From assembly GCF_006968745.1 (NCBI RefSeq), contig NZ_CP030118.1, forward strand, positions 124,001-188,000: a stretch of 64,000 nt of DNA, given 5' to 3'. The translations under genes were made by a program, and so were the position numbers. Below, one piece after another: positions 38,168-47,018 of the stretch. Origin of the DNA: Brasilonema sennae CENA114. GTDB lineage: Bacteria; Cyanobacteriota; Cyanobacteriia; Cyanobacteriales; Nostocaceae. Every line of letters begins with the position of its first letter. Positions within the stretch are counted from its first letter, which is position 1. Under the pieces are notes generated by a model, which was not told where the DNA came from, made no database searches, and was given only the letters and a program-made list of their open reading frames with translations.

Positions 38168-39315
38168 TTGCCAAAATGCTCTTGAAGTGAGGCTGATGTT
38201 TCTGGGGAAAGCTGCAAGTAATTTTGCACAATTTGTAAAATTCGCTTTGCTGCATGACCATCGCCAAAGGGATTAATCGCGTTTGCCATTGCTTCATAAG
38301 CAGTAGAATCAGAAAGCAATTGGGCTGCAGTCGCAAAAATGTTCTCGCTTTGAGTTCCCACTAGTTTAGCTGTACCCGCAGTGACTGCTTCAGGTCTTTC
38401 TGTTGTTTCTCTCAAAACCAAAACTGGTTTTCCAACACTGGGTGCTTCTTCCTGTAAACCGCCAGAGTCGGTAAGTAAAAGGTGCGATCGCATAATCGCT
38501 CCCACTAATTCAGCATAATCTAAAGGTTCTGTTAAAAAGACACGCGGATGGTTTCCCAATAGTGTTTGCAACGGTTCTCGCACTATCGGATTACGGTGCA
38601 ATGGCAGTAGCAAAGCTGTATCACCGAACTTATCCAGTAACTGTAAAAATCCTTGAGCTATATCATGCAGTGGTTCTCCCCAATTTTCACGGCGGTGAAC
38701 TGTTGCCAGCAGGACACGATATTTTTCCCATTCCAATCCAGGTATATCACAAACAGGAACAGTTGCAGCTACAGTTAACAGCGCATCAATCACTGTGTTA
38801 CCCGTCAGGTGAATTTCGCCCAAAACACCAGAACGTTCTAGATTTTCCACGGCTATTGGCGTTGGCGCAAAGTGCAATTGAGTTAGTTGAGAAATCAGCC
38901 GCCGATTAGCTTCTTCCGGATAAGGATTAAATAAGTCATCCGTCCTTAACCCAGCTTCTACATGTCCTACAGGGATTTTTTGATAGAATGCAGCCAAAGT
39001 TGCGGCAAATGCCGTAGTCGTATCTCCCTGCACTAGGACTAAATCTGGCTTACTTTCTTGGAATAATCCTTCCAAACCTTGTAAACTGCGGCAGGTGATA
39101 TCACTCAGAGATTGCTTTGGTTGCATAATCTCCAAATCATGAGTCGCTTTGAGGTTGAACAGCCGCATCACTTGCTCAACCATCTCGCGATGCTGTCCTG
39201 TCAAAATAACAGATGTGTTCAGACTTGAGGAATTTTGGAAAACCTGAATGACTGGAGCTAGTTTGATTGCTTCCGGACGAGTACCCAATATAATGTAAAT
39301 TTGCTTTTTTGTCAT
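38164..39315 (-). CDS. wecB: UDP-N-acetylglucosamine 2-epimerase (non-hydrolysing)
   Basis: A 383-residue enzyme interconverting UDP-GlcNAc and UDP-ManNAc. Family motifs: LGTRPEAIKLAPVI (about 8-21), LTGQHREMV, VQGDTTTAFAATLAAF, GHVEAGLRT (about 115-123), PEEANRRLI, TVHRRENWG and SGGLQEEAPSVGKPVLVLR near the C-terminus. UDP-ManNAc is the donor used by WecG/TagA-type transferases such as the one at 6.0-6.8 kb. Its last bases overlap the end of paralogue 2 on the other strand. Confidence 0.94.
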   Translation of the reverse strand: MTKKQIYIILGTRPEAIKLAPVIQVFQNSSSLNTSVILTGQHREMVEQVMRLFNLKATHDLEIMQPKQSLSDITCRSLQGLEGLFQESKPDLVLVQGDTTTAFAATLAAFYQKIPVGHVEAGLRTDDLFNPYPEEANRRLISQLTQLHFAPTPIAVENLERSGVLGEIHLTGNTVIDALLTVAATVPVCDIPGLEWEKYRVLLATVHRRENWGEPLHDIAQGFLQLLDKFGDTALLLPLHRNPIVREPLQTLLGNHPRVFLTEPLDYAELVGAIMRSHLLLTDSGGLQEEAPSVGKPVLVLRETTERPEAVTAGTAKLVGTQSENIFATAAQLLSDSTAYEAMANAINPFGDGHAAKRILQIVQNYLQLSPETSASLQEHFGN

Positions 39316-39368
39316 TAGTCAATTGTCATTAGTCAATTGTCACTAGTCAATAGTCATGAGTCAATAGC
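39313..39368. repeat. Degenerate GTCATTAGTCAATT tandem repeat upstream of wecB
   Basis: Units of GTCA(T/C)TAGTCAAT(T/A) are repeated about four times with drift immediately upstream of the wecB start, the usual short tandem repeat class for these genomes. Confidence 0.75.
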
Positions 39369-39404
39369 TATCATCCGGAAATGACAAAGGACAAAAAAGG
39401 CATG

Positions 39405-39425
39405 AAAAAACCCGGCTGAACCGGG
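39405..39425 (-). terminator. Intrinsic terminator of the small membrane-protein gene
   Basis: On the minus strand CCCGG, TTCAG loop, CCGGG is followed by TTTTTT (39405-39410 on this strand's downstream side). It lies 35 bases past the stop of the gene at 39460. Confidence 0.85.
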
Positions 39426-39459
39426 CGGATGTACTGTTTGTCGAATTGAGCAGTGATAG

Positions 39460-39837
39460 TTAGTGTTTAATTTCACAAGTTAATGGGCAAGAAGCATAAA
39501 CGGCGATCGTTTGCATATTCTCTGTTTCTCCATGCAGCCAGCTCAACCATTTGATTTCGCTTGGATGAACTCCTTTAAGAGTCAGGGCTGCAGCAGCCAT
39601 TACAACTGCCATCACATTAAACATAATTAAACCACCTGCAACAAGCAAAACCGCACTAACAGGCATCACTGATTGTAAAACAACTGACAACAGACATCCG
39701 ACCGTAGCCATCAAGACAACCAAAGGAAAACCGACAACCAGCAAGCATACTGCCAATGTAAAAGTCCATATTAAGAAACTTTTCATCATTAACAAAGAGT
39801 GTGTCTTACTTAAATTAGATGTTTGAGACAAAGCCAT
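39460..39837 (-). CDS. Hypothetical small membrane protein
   Basis: A 125-residue protein from the ATG at 39837, which has AAGGG about 10 bases upstream; the frame extends 10 codons further but without support. Two or three hydrophobic segments (about 20-48, 52-70 and 72-90: FLIWTFTLAVCLLVVGFPLV, VLLVAGGLIMFNVMAVVMAA) indicate an integral membrane protein, with a soluble C-terminal part containing three Cys (ASCPLTCEIKH holds two). No family recognised. A clear terminator follows. Confidence 0.65.
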   Translation of the reverse strand: MALSQTSNLSKTHSLLMMKSFLIWTFTLAVCLLVVGFPLVVLMATVGCLLSVVLQSVMPVSAVLLVAGGLIMFNVMAVVMAAAALTLKGVHPSEIKWLSWLHGETENMQTIAVYASCPLTCEIKH

Positions 39838-39867
39838 GACTTTTTCCCTTAAATACAAAATCAACAA

Positions 39868-40646
39868 AACAAAGATTCAGGTTGAGAAATCTCTAACTCA
39901 TCAATGAGCGGGATCAACTATTAAAGATTCAGTATATAAAAACCTATTCATAAGATGAGCGTTTTTTTAATAAACTTTACACTTAATTTTTTGCAATTAT
40001 GTGAAGAAATTTAATCCTTAGTTTGAGACAAAGCCTGTTGTTGACATCTATCTTTAGGCATATCAACTAAAAAGTAATGATTTTAAAGGTTTTTTGAAAT
40101 TCAATTACTTTTAGCGTGCTTAACATTTCTTATCAAAGCAAGGAAAGTTCCTCATAATTCGTAAATGGTCTTGAATAAATTAGTAAATTGGTGATCCCCT
40201 GCCAGGTGGTTTGTCGTGTATGCAAATGACAAGAGTTTTGAATTTGTTTACAAAAGTCAAAATTTCCTTCTAGAAATGTCAGCAACTCCCAGTGAAATAG
40301 CAAAAATTGTTCCTTAAAGAATACAAGTATTGAGAATTATGAATTATAAATATTAAGACTATTTAATATCCCTAAAGGGATATATTGTTAATTCTGAATT
40401 GATCATTATGGTCGCATAACGTGCCGGTAAGCCATATTTGAAATTCCCCCGTATGCACGAAACACACGCAATCATGCGTATGCCTATGGCTTGTGGGCAC
40501 GCCCTCAGGCGCAATTCGTAATTCCTGCGTAGGAGGCACGGCACGCTTTGCAGAGTGTAGAGCACACAGACCGCAGTCATACAAAGCAGCGTGTCCCGCA
40601 GAAACTTAAGTTTAGCGTCTCTTAAGGAGAAGGGAGTGACACGCCC
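39868..40646. other. 779-bp intergenic region with repeats
   Basis: AT-rich on the left, with a short hairpin ATATCCC-TAAA-GGGATAT (40366-40383). From about 40415 to 40600 it becomes GC-rich and repetitive, with short overlapping frames on the minus strand that look like repeat-derived shadows. Nothing is confidently a gene. Confidence 0.5.
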
Positions 40647-41408
40647 TTGACATCCGACAAACCACTTTTACCTCCACTGTTTAAAGGCATTGCGCTGTTT
40701 ACACCTGGAGGAGATTTAATTTACTGTATCGACCCTAGTAAGCAAGGTCGATGGCATTTACATTTGTGCGTTAGTTTGCAGGAAATTCTGGATTTACCAG
40801 AACCACCTCATTTTCTAGTACCTTGCTACACCGCGACTATAGACCATTGGTTAAATCCACGCACTCAACAGATACAAACTTTCGCTGAGGCTTATCCGGC
40901 AGTTATGCGACATCAAGCCGTTCTTAACGCTATTTTTGGGACAGGGGAGTTAGCATGGCAATCTGCACCTTGGCAGGAGGGCTTGTGCGATCACTTAGTA
41001 TTGACAACATATCGCTCTACATTTCCTCAGCTTTGGGAAGACCACGACTTAGTTGTGCGGCTTGACCTTTGGGATGCAAATCCTTCATACTATGAACCAA
41101 CAACGTCCGCGCAACAACCCGAACCAAAAACAAAAGGTTATGTTCTGCGCCTGTTTGTTGCCGGACACAGTAGCGCAACACAACGCATTTTAGAGAATTT
41201 ACATGAACTACTAGAAAAAAATCTTGGCAACCCTTACACACTAAAAGTAATTGACGTTTTAACGAATCCAGAACAAGCAGAATCCAATCAAGTTTCTGCG
41301 ACTCCTACCCTCGTCAAAGTTTGGCCTCATCCTGTTCGACGCATTGTTGGAGATTTGGATAATGTGGAGAAAATTTTACAGATGCTGGCTGGTCAGGAAA
41401 ATTCATAA
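40647..41408 (+). CDS. KaiB-domain protein with N-terminal extension
   Basis: A 253-residue protein. Residues about 165-250 form a KaiB/SasA-N thioredoxin-like domain (YVLRLFVAGHSSATQRILEN, LKVIDVLTNPEQAESNQVSA, TPTLVKVWPHPVRRIVGDL). The first about 150 residues are a different globular region (LFTPGGDLIYCIDPSKQGRW) of unknown fold. True KaiB is about 100 residues and SasA has a kinase after the domain, so this is neither. The only available start is TTG at 40647, with GGGAG about 10 bases upstream and a stop just before in frame. It may act in clock-related or KaiC-homologue signalling. Confidence 0.88.
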   Translation: MTSDKPLLPPLFKGIALFTPGGDLIYCIDPSKQGRWHLHLCVSLQEILDLPEPPHFLVPCYTATIDHWLNPRTQQIQTFAEAYPAVMRHQAVLNAIFGTGELAWQSAPWQEGLCDHLVLTTYRSTFPQLWEDHDLVVRLDLWDANPSYYEPTTSAQQPEPKTKGYVLRLFVAGHSSATQRILENLHELLEKNLGNPYTLKVIDVLTNPEQAESNQVSATPTLVKVWPHPVRRIVGDLDNVEKILQMLAGQENS

Positions 41409-41450
41409 ATCAAGTAAAAAGAAATTATTTCTTTTTACTTGATTCTTTTT
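41408..41450. terminator. Bidirectional terminator between KaiB-domain and aldo/keto reductase genes
   Basis: AATCAAGTAAAAAGAAA (41408-41424) and TTTCTTTTTACTTGATT (41428-41444) form a perfect 17-bp stem with a TTA loop; CTTTTT follows on the plus strand. It occupies almost the whole gap between the convergent stops. Confidence 0.9.
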
Positions 41451-42396
41451 ACTTGTAAGAACGGCTCACTTCTTCTAACTGCCTGATCTCATCGTCGCTC
41501 AATCTCCAACCCAAAGCACCTGCATTCTGTCGTACCTGTTCCGCTGTTTTCGCCCCAGCAATAGGAATAACGTTTCCTTGAGCGATTAACCACCTCAAGG
41601 CAACTTGGGCAGGAGTACGCCCGTGTTTTTCTCCAATCTGGCGTAGCAAAGATATCACAGGCTCTATTTTCTGCAAGCCTTCTTTACTAAAACGGGAGTC
41701 TATCCTTCTGCCATCTTTGAGATTATTAGCACTATCAGCAGTGTACTTACCAGTCAGTAAGCCTTGAGCCAGAGGACTATATGCCAAGATTGTCACACCT
41801 AATTCACTGGCAGTTTTGAAAATACCATTGGTTTCAATTTGGCGAGTCAGTAAAGAGTAACGAACTTGATTCACTGCCAAAGGTACACCACGGGCTGCTA
41901 GTATTTGGTGTGCTTCCCGCATTTGATCTGCTGAGTAATTACTGACACCGATCGCCTCAATTCTCCCCCGCTTCACCTCATCAGCCAAAGCATTCATCAA
42001 GGTTTCTTGACTCATAAAAAACGCAAAAGGCCAATGCACCTGATAGAGAGGAACTCGCCCTAATTGTAGACGTTTGAGACTATCTGTCAGAGCATCAGCA
42101 ACAGACTGACCGAAAATTCGCCAAGGAAAAGGACCATACTTGGTTGCAATTTGTACCTGTTGGTCGGTTTTCTTTAAGAATTGTCCCAAAAATTCCTCTG
42201 AAACTCCCAATCCATAAACTTCAGCGGTATCAAAGAAGGTGACACCAACTTCTAAAGCTGCACTAAAAGCTGCTTGCAATTGATCTGCACCGTAGTTATT
42301 GCCATAATTCCAAAAGAGCTTATCACCCCATGCCCAAGTCCCAATGCAAAGGGGTGTAACGGCTGGACCATTTTGTCCGAGTGTGATGGTTTCCAC
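41449..42396 (-). CDS. Aldo/keto reductase
   Basis: A 315-residue NADPH-dependent (alpha/beta)8 oxidoreductase. The catalytic tetrad is visible: Asp and Tyr in FFDTAEVYG (about 55-63), Lys in ATKYG (about 85) and His in QVHWPF (about 120). The coenzyme region includes NVIPIAGAKTAEQVRQNAGA. It belongs to the AKR12/13-like bacterial group close to YhdN/Tas. Substrate is unknown; carbonyl detoxification is typical. Confidence 0.92.
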   Translation of the reverse strand: METITLGQNGPAVTPLCIGTWAWGDKLFWNYGNNYGADQLQAAFSAALEVGVTFFDTAEVYGLGVSEEFLGQFLKKTDQQVQIATKYGPFPWRIFGQSVADALTDSLKRLQLGRVPLYQVHWPFAFFMSQETLMNALADEVKRGRIEAIGVSNYSADQMREAHQILAARGVPLAVNQVRYSLLTRQIETNGIFKTASELGVTILAYSPLAQGLLTGKYTADSANNLKDGRRIDSRFSKEGLQKIEPVISLLRQIGEKHGRTPAQVALRWLIAQGNVIPIAGAKTAEQVRQNAGALGWRLSDDEIRQLEEVSRSYK

Positions 42397-42540
42397 GTTT
42401 TCAAAATTACATTTCTTTACATTTCTTTACTTTTCAGTGTATTGCAAAATTTATCTCAAAATATCTCTCAGAATGTAGACACGGCTAAAACCTGATTAAA
42501 GCAACTACGCTTAATCGTCGTGTCCAGCTTCAGGATTAGA

Positions 42541-42773
42541 CCTACGTTATCGGCAAGTGTTTAAGTTCTTACCTTGGAGTGCTCGCCAGCTCCAAGCTCT
42601 AAAACTTTTGAGTTAAAACTTGCAAAGGGTTTATTAAAGCTAGTGCTGAAAGGATAGTGAGGCACTCCTCGGCGCTTAGTTAAGCGACAGTCACGGAAGT
42701 GCCGAACCCGCAAGGGTACCGACCGATAACTTAAGCGAGGCAAACATTACGTGCAAACAGTAGAGACAAAACC
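42541..42773 (+). ncRNA. IscB-associated omegaRNA (HEARO RNA)
   Basis: The 230 bases before iscB contain the expected structured RNA. A long-range closing stem pairs GTTATCGG (42546-42553) with CCGATAAC (42723-42730). Within it are hairpins CTTGGAG (42573-42579) / CTCCAAG (42590-42596), GGCACT (42661-42666) / AGTGCC (42698-42703) enclosing CGCTTA (42673-42678) / TAAGCG (42681-42686), and ACCC-GCAA-GGGT (42706-42717). The iscB ATG comes 43 bases after the closing stem. By family knowledge the guide lies at the 5' side, so it should be the sequence immediately left of about 42546; exact ends need RNA data. Confidence 0.85.
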
Positions 42774-44060
42774 ATGTCTAATCAAAATTACGTTTTTGTA
42801 CTTGATACTAACGGAAAACCACTCAACCCTTGCCGCCCTATCACAGCAAGGAAACTGCTGAACGCCAACAAAGCAGCGGTTTTCCGACGCTATCCTTTTA
42901 CGATTATCCTCAAAAAGGAAGTAGTTGATACGCCAGAGCCTATCACACTCAAATTAGATCCCGGTTCAAAAGCAACTGGTATCGCGCTGCTGCAACGGGA
43001 AAAAGTCGTGTTTGGCGCATCGCTTGCCCACAGAGGACAAGCAATAAAAGCATCTTTGGATTCACGACGAGCCATCCGTCGCAGCCGTAGAGCCAGACAT
43101 ACACGTTATCGACAACCCCGATTCTTAAATCGTACTCGTGCAAAAGGATGGTTAGCACCCAGCTTGCAGCATCGAGTAGAAACAACTCTGACTTGGATTG
43201 ACAGATTCATTCGATTTGCGCCCATTGGTTCAATTGTTCAAGAATTAGTCAGATTTGACCTCCAACGGCTTGAGAATCCTGAAATTTCCGGAATTGAATA
43301 TCAGCAAGGAGAGTTGCAAGGCTATGAAGTCAGAGAATACCTCTTGAACAAATGGGATAGAAAATGCGCTTACTGTGGCGCGGAAAATGTGCCTTTGCAG
43401 GTTGAACATATTCATCCCAAAGCCAAGGGCGGCAGCAATCGAATTTCTAACCTTTGCCTTGCTTGTGATAAATGCAACGCTAAAAAAGGAACTCAGGATA
43501 TTAAGCAGTTTTTAGCTAAAAAGCCTGAAGTGTTGAAACGAGTTCTGGCACAAGCTAAACGTCCTTTAAAAGATGCTGCGGCTGTCAACTCAACCCGATG
43601 GGCATTGTTCAATCGGTTAAAAGCTATAGGTTTGCCTGTTAGCAGGGCTTCAGGTGGATTAACTAAGTTTAACCGTACCCGACTACAGCTACCCAAAGCC
43701 CATTGGTTGGATGCAGCGTGTGTGGGTAAAGTTGAATCACTTTTGCTTTTAACTCAGCAGCCATTATTGATAAAGGCGTTGGGGTGGGGATGCCGACAGA
43801 TGGTGCAAACCGATAAATACGGATTTCCCCGAAAAGGATATCGAGCCAAGCAAAAAGTAAAAAACTGGAACACTGGCGATATTGTTTCGGTTGTTGCTGG
43901 GAAGTTTGCAGGTATTACAGGGAAACGACTAAAAACCGTGCGTTTTAAAGGAAACTTTGATATTCGTTTAAGCAAAGAATTGGTAATTAGTGTTTCTCGA
44001 AACGACATCAAAGCAGTACATCGTAAAGATGGTTATGACTACAAGTTTGCGCAAGTTTAG
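42774..44060 (+). CDS. iscB: IscB RNA-guided HNH/RuvC nuclease
   Basis: A 428-residue IscB, the OMEGA ancestor of Cas9. Order of domains: PLMP (about 5-50, VLDTNGKPLNPCRPITARKL), RuvC-I with D62 in LKLDPGSKATGIA, Arg-rich bridge helix (about 98-117), RuvC-II with E157 in IVQELVRFD, HNH (about 198-240) with CAYCG, VEHIHPKAKGGSN (H212) and CLACDKCN, RuvC-III with H310 and D313 in AHWLDAACV, and a C-terminal TAM-contact domain. All catalytic residues are present and length is normal, so it is probably functional. No transposase accompanies it. The next gene starts 20 bases after its stop. Confidence 0.96.
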   Translation: MSNQNYVFVLDTNGKPLNPCRPITARKLLNANKAAVFRRYPFTIILKKEVVDTPEPITLKLDPGSKATGIALLQREKVVFGASLAHRGQAIKASLDSRRAIRRSRRARHTRYRQPRFLNRTRAKGWLAPSLQHRVETTLTWIDRFIRFAPIGSIVQELVRFDLQRLENPEISGIEYQQGELQGYEVREYLLNKWDRKCAYCGAENVPLQVEHIHPKAKGGSNRISNLCLACDKCNAKKGTQDIKQFLAKKPEVLKRVLAQAKRPLKDAAAVNSTRWALFNRLKAIGLPVSRASGGLTKFNRTRLQLPKAHWLDAACVGKVESLLLLTQQPLLIKALGWGCRQMVQTDKYGFPRKGYRAKQKVKNWNTGDIVSVVAGKFAGITGKRLKTVRFKGNFDIRLSKELVISVSRNDIKAVHRKDGYDYKFAQV

Positions 44061-44080
44061 ATAATAAAAATGAAGTAGCT

Positions 44081-45547
44081 ATGGCAAGCGGCGATTTGAT
44101 TGATTCTCAAAAAAATTCCTTGGCCATGCCAAAGGTTAATGTATTGACGATGTTTCGGCTTGGCTTATTTCAAATGGGGCTAGGCATCATGTCGATTCTC
44201 ACCCTAGGAGTGCTGAATCGCATCATGATTAAGGAATTAGCAATTCCAGCTACACTGGTAGCCGGTACTATAGCAGTGCATCAGTTCGTTGCACCAGCAA
44301 GGCTGTGGTTTGGACAGTTATCTGATGCTAAACCCTTTCTGAACTATCACCGTACTGGTTATGTGTGGGTGGGTGCAGCTTTATTTGCGATCGCATCTTT
44401 CCTAGCAGTACAAGTGACTTGGCAGTTGGGTGCTAGTTTTTACTCCGTTGGATGGACGACTCAAACTTACGGCTGGGTTGCCCTGCTGGCAGGAATTTTT
44501 GCCTTCTACGGATTGGCATTGAGTTCTAGTTCCACCCCTTTTGCAGCTTTGCTGGTGGATGTTTCTGATGAAGACAACCGTTCTAAACTAGTTGGTGTTG
44601 TCTGGTCAATGCTGATGGTAGGCATTGTTATTGGGGCAATTATTAGCTCAAAGTTATTGCCAGCAGCTACTACTTGTCAAGAAGCAGCAACAGGAACAGT
44701 ATCTCTATATAGCCAACCTGAACAGTTATTGGCGCTGCAAAACTCGGTTAACCGCCTATTCTTTATTCTTCCAGGCGTAGTTTGTGGGTTATCCATATTA
44801 TCAACAGCAGGAATTGAAAAAAAATATTCTCGATATGGCATACGCTCCTCTATCGTAAAACGAGAAGACCAAATTACTCTCAAAAGGGCGATGAAAGTCT
44901 TGACTGCTAGCCGCCAAACAGGTTTGTTTTTTACCTTTTTGCTAGTGATGACAATCAGCTTGTTTATGCAAGAAGCTGTAATGGAACCCTATGGCGGTGA
45001 AGTGTTTGGCATGTGTGTCTCCCAAACGACGAGATTGAATGCGTTTTGGGGAACTGGGACGCTGATTGCTCTTGGTTTAACTGGTTTTTTAGTTGTACCA
45101 CGCATAGGCAAACAAAAAACCACCGTGTTGGGATGCTTAACAGTCGCCCTAACTATGGTATTGGTGATACTATCGGGATTCACTGCCAATCAGAAACTCC
45201 TACAAGGAGCGTTATTCCTGTTTGGTTTAGCCTCCGGTGTGACCACAACAGGAGCTATTAGCCTCATGCTAGACTTGACCGCAGCAGAAACTGCTGGCAC
45301 ATTCATTGGGGCTTGGGGTTTAGCGCAGGCAATGGCACGGGGGCTGGCGACAGTGAGTGGTGGTGCTATATTGGACGTAGGGAAACAAATATTTCCTCAG
45401 AAAGTGCTGGCATATAGCTTGGTTTTTGGACTGCAAGCGCTTGGTATGATATTAGCGATTTGGTTCCTCAGTCGAGTTAATGTGAGAGAATTTCAGACAA
45501 ATGCTAAGCAGGCGATCGCATCCATTTTAGAAAGCGAATTAGATTAG
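44081..45547 (+). CDS. BCD-family (PucC-like) MFS transporter
   Basis: A 488-residue membrane protein with about 12 transmembrane helices, of the bacteriochlorophyll-delivery family. LFQMGLGIMSILTLGVLNRI, APARLWFGQLSDA and the long loop after helix 6 fit this family, related to PucC and LhaA, which help assemble light-harvesting complexes in phototrophs. Cyanobacterial copies probably handle chlorophylls or pigment-protein assembly in thylakoid or plasma membrane. Only 20 bases separate it from iscB, so the iscB element may have inserted in its promoter and now supply readthrough transcription. Confidence 0.88.
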   Translation: MASGDLIDSQKNSLAMPKVNVLTMFRLGLFQMGLGIMSILTLGVLNRIMIKELAIPATLVAGTIAVHQFVAPARLWFGQLSDAKPFLNYHRTGYVWVGAALFAIASFLAVQVTWQLGASFYSVGWTTQTYGWVALLAGIFAFYGLALSSSSTPFAALLVDVSDEDNRSKLVGVVWSMLMVGIVIGAIISSKLLPAATTCQEAATGTVSLYSQPEQLLALQNSVNRLFFILPGVVCGLSILSTAGIEKKYSRYGIRSSIVKREDQITLKRAMKVLTASRQTGLFFTFLLVMTISLFMQEAVMEPYGGEVFGMCVSQTTRLNAFWGTGTLIALGLTGFLVVPRIGKQKTTVLGCLTVALTMVLVILSGFTANQKLLQGALFLFGLASGVTTTGAISLMLDLTAAETAGTFIGAWGLAQAMARGLATVSGGAILDVGKQIFPQKVLAYSLVFGLQALGMILAIWFLSRVNVREFQTNAKQAIASILESELD

Positions 45548-45612
45548 TTTTGTTTCGCGCAAAGACTGCAAAAAATCTTTGCGCCTTGGTGTCTTTGCGT
45601 GAGAAGAAACAC

Positions 45613-46419
45613 ATGACTGAATTTTGGACAACAATTCTCGATTTTGCCCAAACCACCACAGCCAGAGTGGGAAATCAATTAATGCAAGATTTTGGGCGAG
45701 TGCAGGCTTCGGAAAAAGCTGATGGCACTTTGGTGACGCAATCAGATAAATGGGCAGATCAAGAAATACGAAACGCCATAGCATCTACTTTCCCTGATCA
45801 CGGTATCTTGAGCGAAGAAGATGATAAGGTTTTCCGTGGTACCGAATGGTGCTGGGTGATTGATCCCTTAGACGGTACAACTAACTTTACTCGTGGGATT
45901 CCTATTTGGTCGATTTCTTTGGGTTTACTGTATAAAGGCACACCAGTTTTTGGTTACGTTGCTGTGCCACCATTGGGAGAAACTTTTCACGGTTACTGGG
46001 GAAGTATACCTGAGTTAGAAGTACCAACAGGAGCTTTTCGCAATCATCATCCTATCCATACTAGTAATGATGATCCTAGTGGAAATCACTTCTTCAACCT
46101 ATGTTCGCGTAGCACCTCAGTTATACAGAAAGACTTTCCTTGTAAAATTCGGATGTTGGGTGTTGCTAGCTATAACTTCTTGACGGTTGCTGCTGGCGCG
46201 ACACTGGGTGGTGTTGAAGCGACACCAAAAGTTTGGGATATAGCAGGTGCTTGGGTGATTGTTCAAGCAGCAGGGGGAAGCTGGCGATCGCTCAAGTCAG
46301 AGCCATTTCCTTTAATACCACAACAAGATTACACGACTCGCTCTTTCCCAACATTGGTTGTCAGTCGAAGAGAATTGCTTCCGATTTTTGCTCAGTTTGT
46401 CGAAAAGGTAAAGATTTAA
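45613..46419 (+). CDS. Inositol monophosphatase family protein
   Basis: A 268-residue Mg-dependent phosphatase: first metal Glu in ILSEEDD, WVIDPLDGTTNFTRGIP (catalytic motif 1, about 83-99 from this start), and GATPKVWDIAGAWVIVQAAGG motif 2 (given by region, about 205-225). Relatives hydrolyse inositol phosphates, PAP or histidinol phosphate. The ATG at 45613 is chosen because orthologues begin MTEFWTTIL-like; the frame could start 21 codons earlier inside a low-complexity repeat-like segment. Confidence 0.9.
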   Translation: MTEFWTTILDFAQTTTARVGNQLMQDFGRVQASEKADGTLVTQSDKWADQEIRNAIASTFPDHGILSEEDDKVFRGTEWCWVIDPLDGTTNFTRGIPIWSISLGLLYKGTPVFGYVAVPPLGETFHGYWGSIPELEVPTGAFRNHHPIHTSNDDPSGNHFFNLCSRSTSVIQKDFPCKIRMLGVASYNFLTVAAGATLGGVEATPKVWDIAGAWVIVQAAGGSWRSLKSEPFPLIPQQDYTTRSFPTLVVSRRELLPIFAQFVEKVKI

Positions 46420-46526
46420 GGTGTTACTCGAAGGTTAATAAGCTAAAGGTGCACATTACAGCGGTTTTCAATTGAGTAGACTACAAATCTAGTAAACTAA
46501 AGAACCAGTAAAAATACTCACGAAAA

Positions 46527-46721
46527 ATGCCTGTCCCCTACTCAACGGATCTACGCCAACGTGTGGTTGATGCTTATAAAGCAAAAGAAGGGTCGCAACG
46601 ACAATTAGCCGACCGCTTCAAAGTCAGCTTATCATTCGTTCAACGGTTAATACGTCGTTATCGAAATACAGGAAAAGTCAGCGCAAAACCACATCGAGGT
46701 GGAGCGATTCCTAGCCCCTAA
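46527..46721 (+). pseudogene. IS630-family transposase fragment (N-terminal HTH)
   Basis: Only the first about 58 residues of a transposase are left: MPVPYSTDLRQRVVDAYKAK and a helix-turn-helix SFVQRLIRRYRNTGKVSAKP, typical of IS630/Tc1-like DDE transposases of cyanobacteria. The frame then runs into GC-rich repeat sequence (CCCCTAAGAGGGGCGCTACGC) and stops; no DDE catalytic part follows. A dead insertion-sequence remnant. Confidence 0.85.
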
Positions 46722-46973
46722 GAGGGGCGCTACGCAAACGGAGAGCTTCGCTTAACGCTAAAATCAAAGTTAAGAACTTATCAAGGTAATTTTTGGGCGG
46801 GACAGCAATCAGAATATATTCCCATAAATAATATAGAGTGCAAGTCACGACTTCAGAGTGGTGGTCTAAGATTTTATTTGGACACCTTTTTTCTTGGGCT
46901 GTGCGTCTTATTGAAAAATCTTTTTTACTCTTTACACTAGAAGTTGTGGACTTGTACTCTTTATTAATTCTCT

Positions 46974-47002
46974 GTCCTGAGTCCTGAGTCCTGAGTCTTG
47001 AG
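46974..47002. repeat. Heptanucleotide (CTGAGTC) tandem repeat
   Basis: About four copies of CTGAGTC with one variant, downstream of the gene at 47019. The surrounding 300 bp (46722-47018) holds no convincing gene. Confidence 0.8.
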
Positions 47003-47018
47003 TTCTCTATTCGGTCAC

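Noticed and set aside
40359..40584. Two overlapping minus-strand frames of about 70 residues
   Set aside because: They follow GC-rich dispersed repeat sequence in two frames at once, which real genes do not do.
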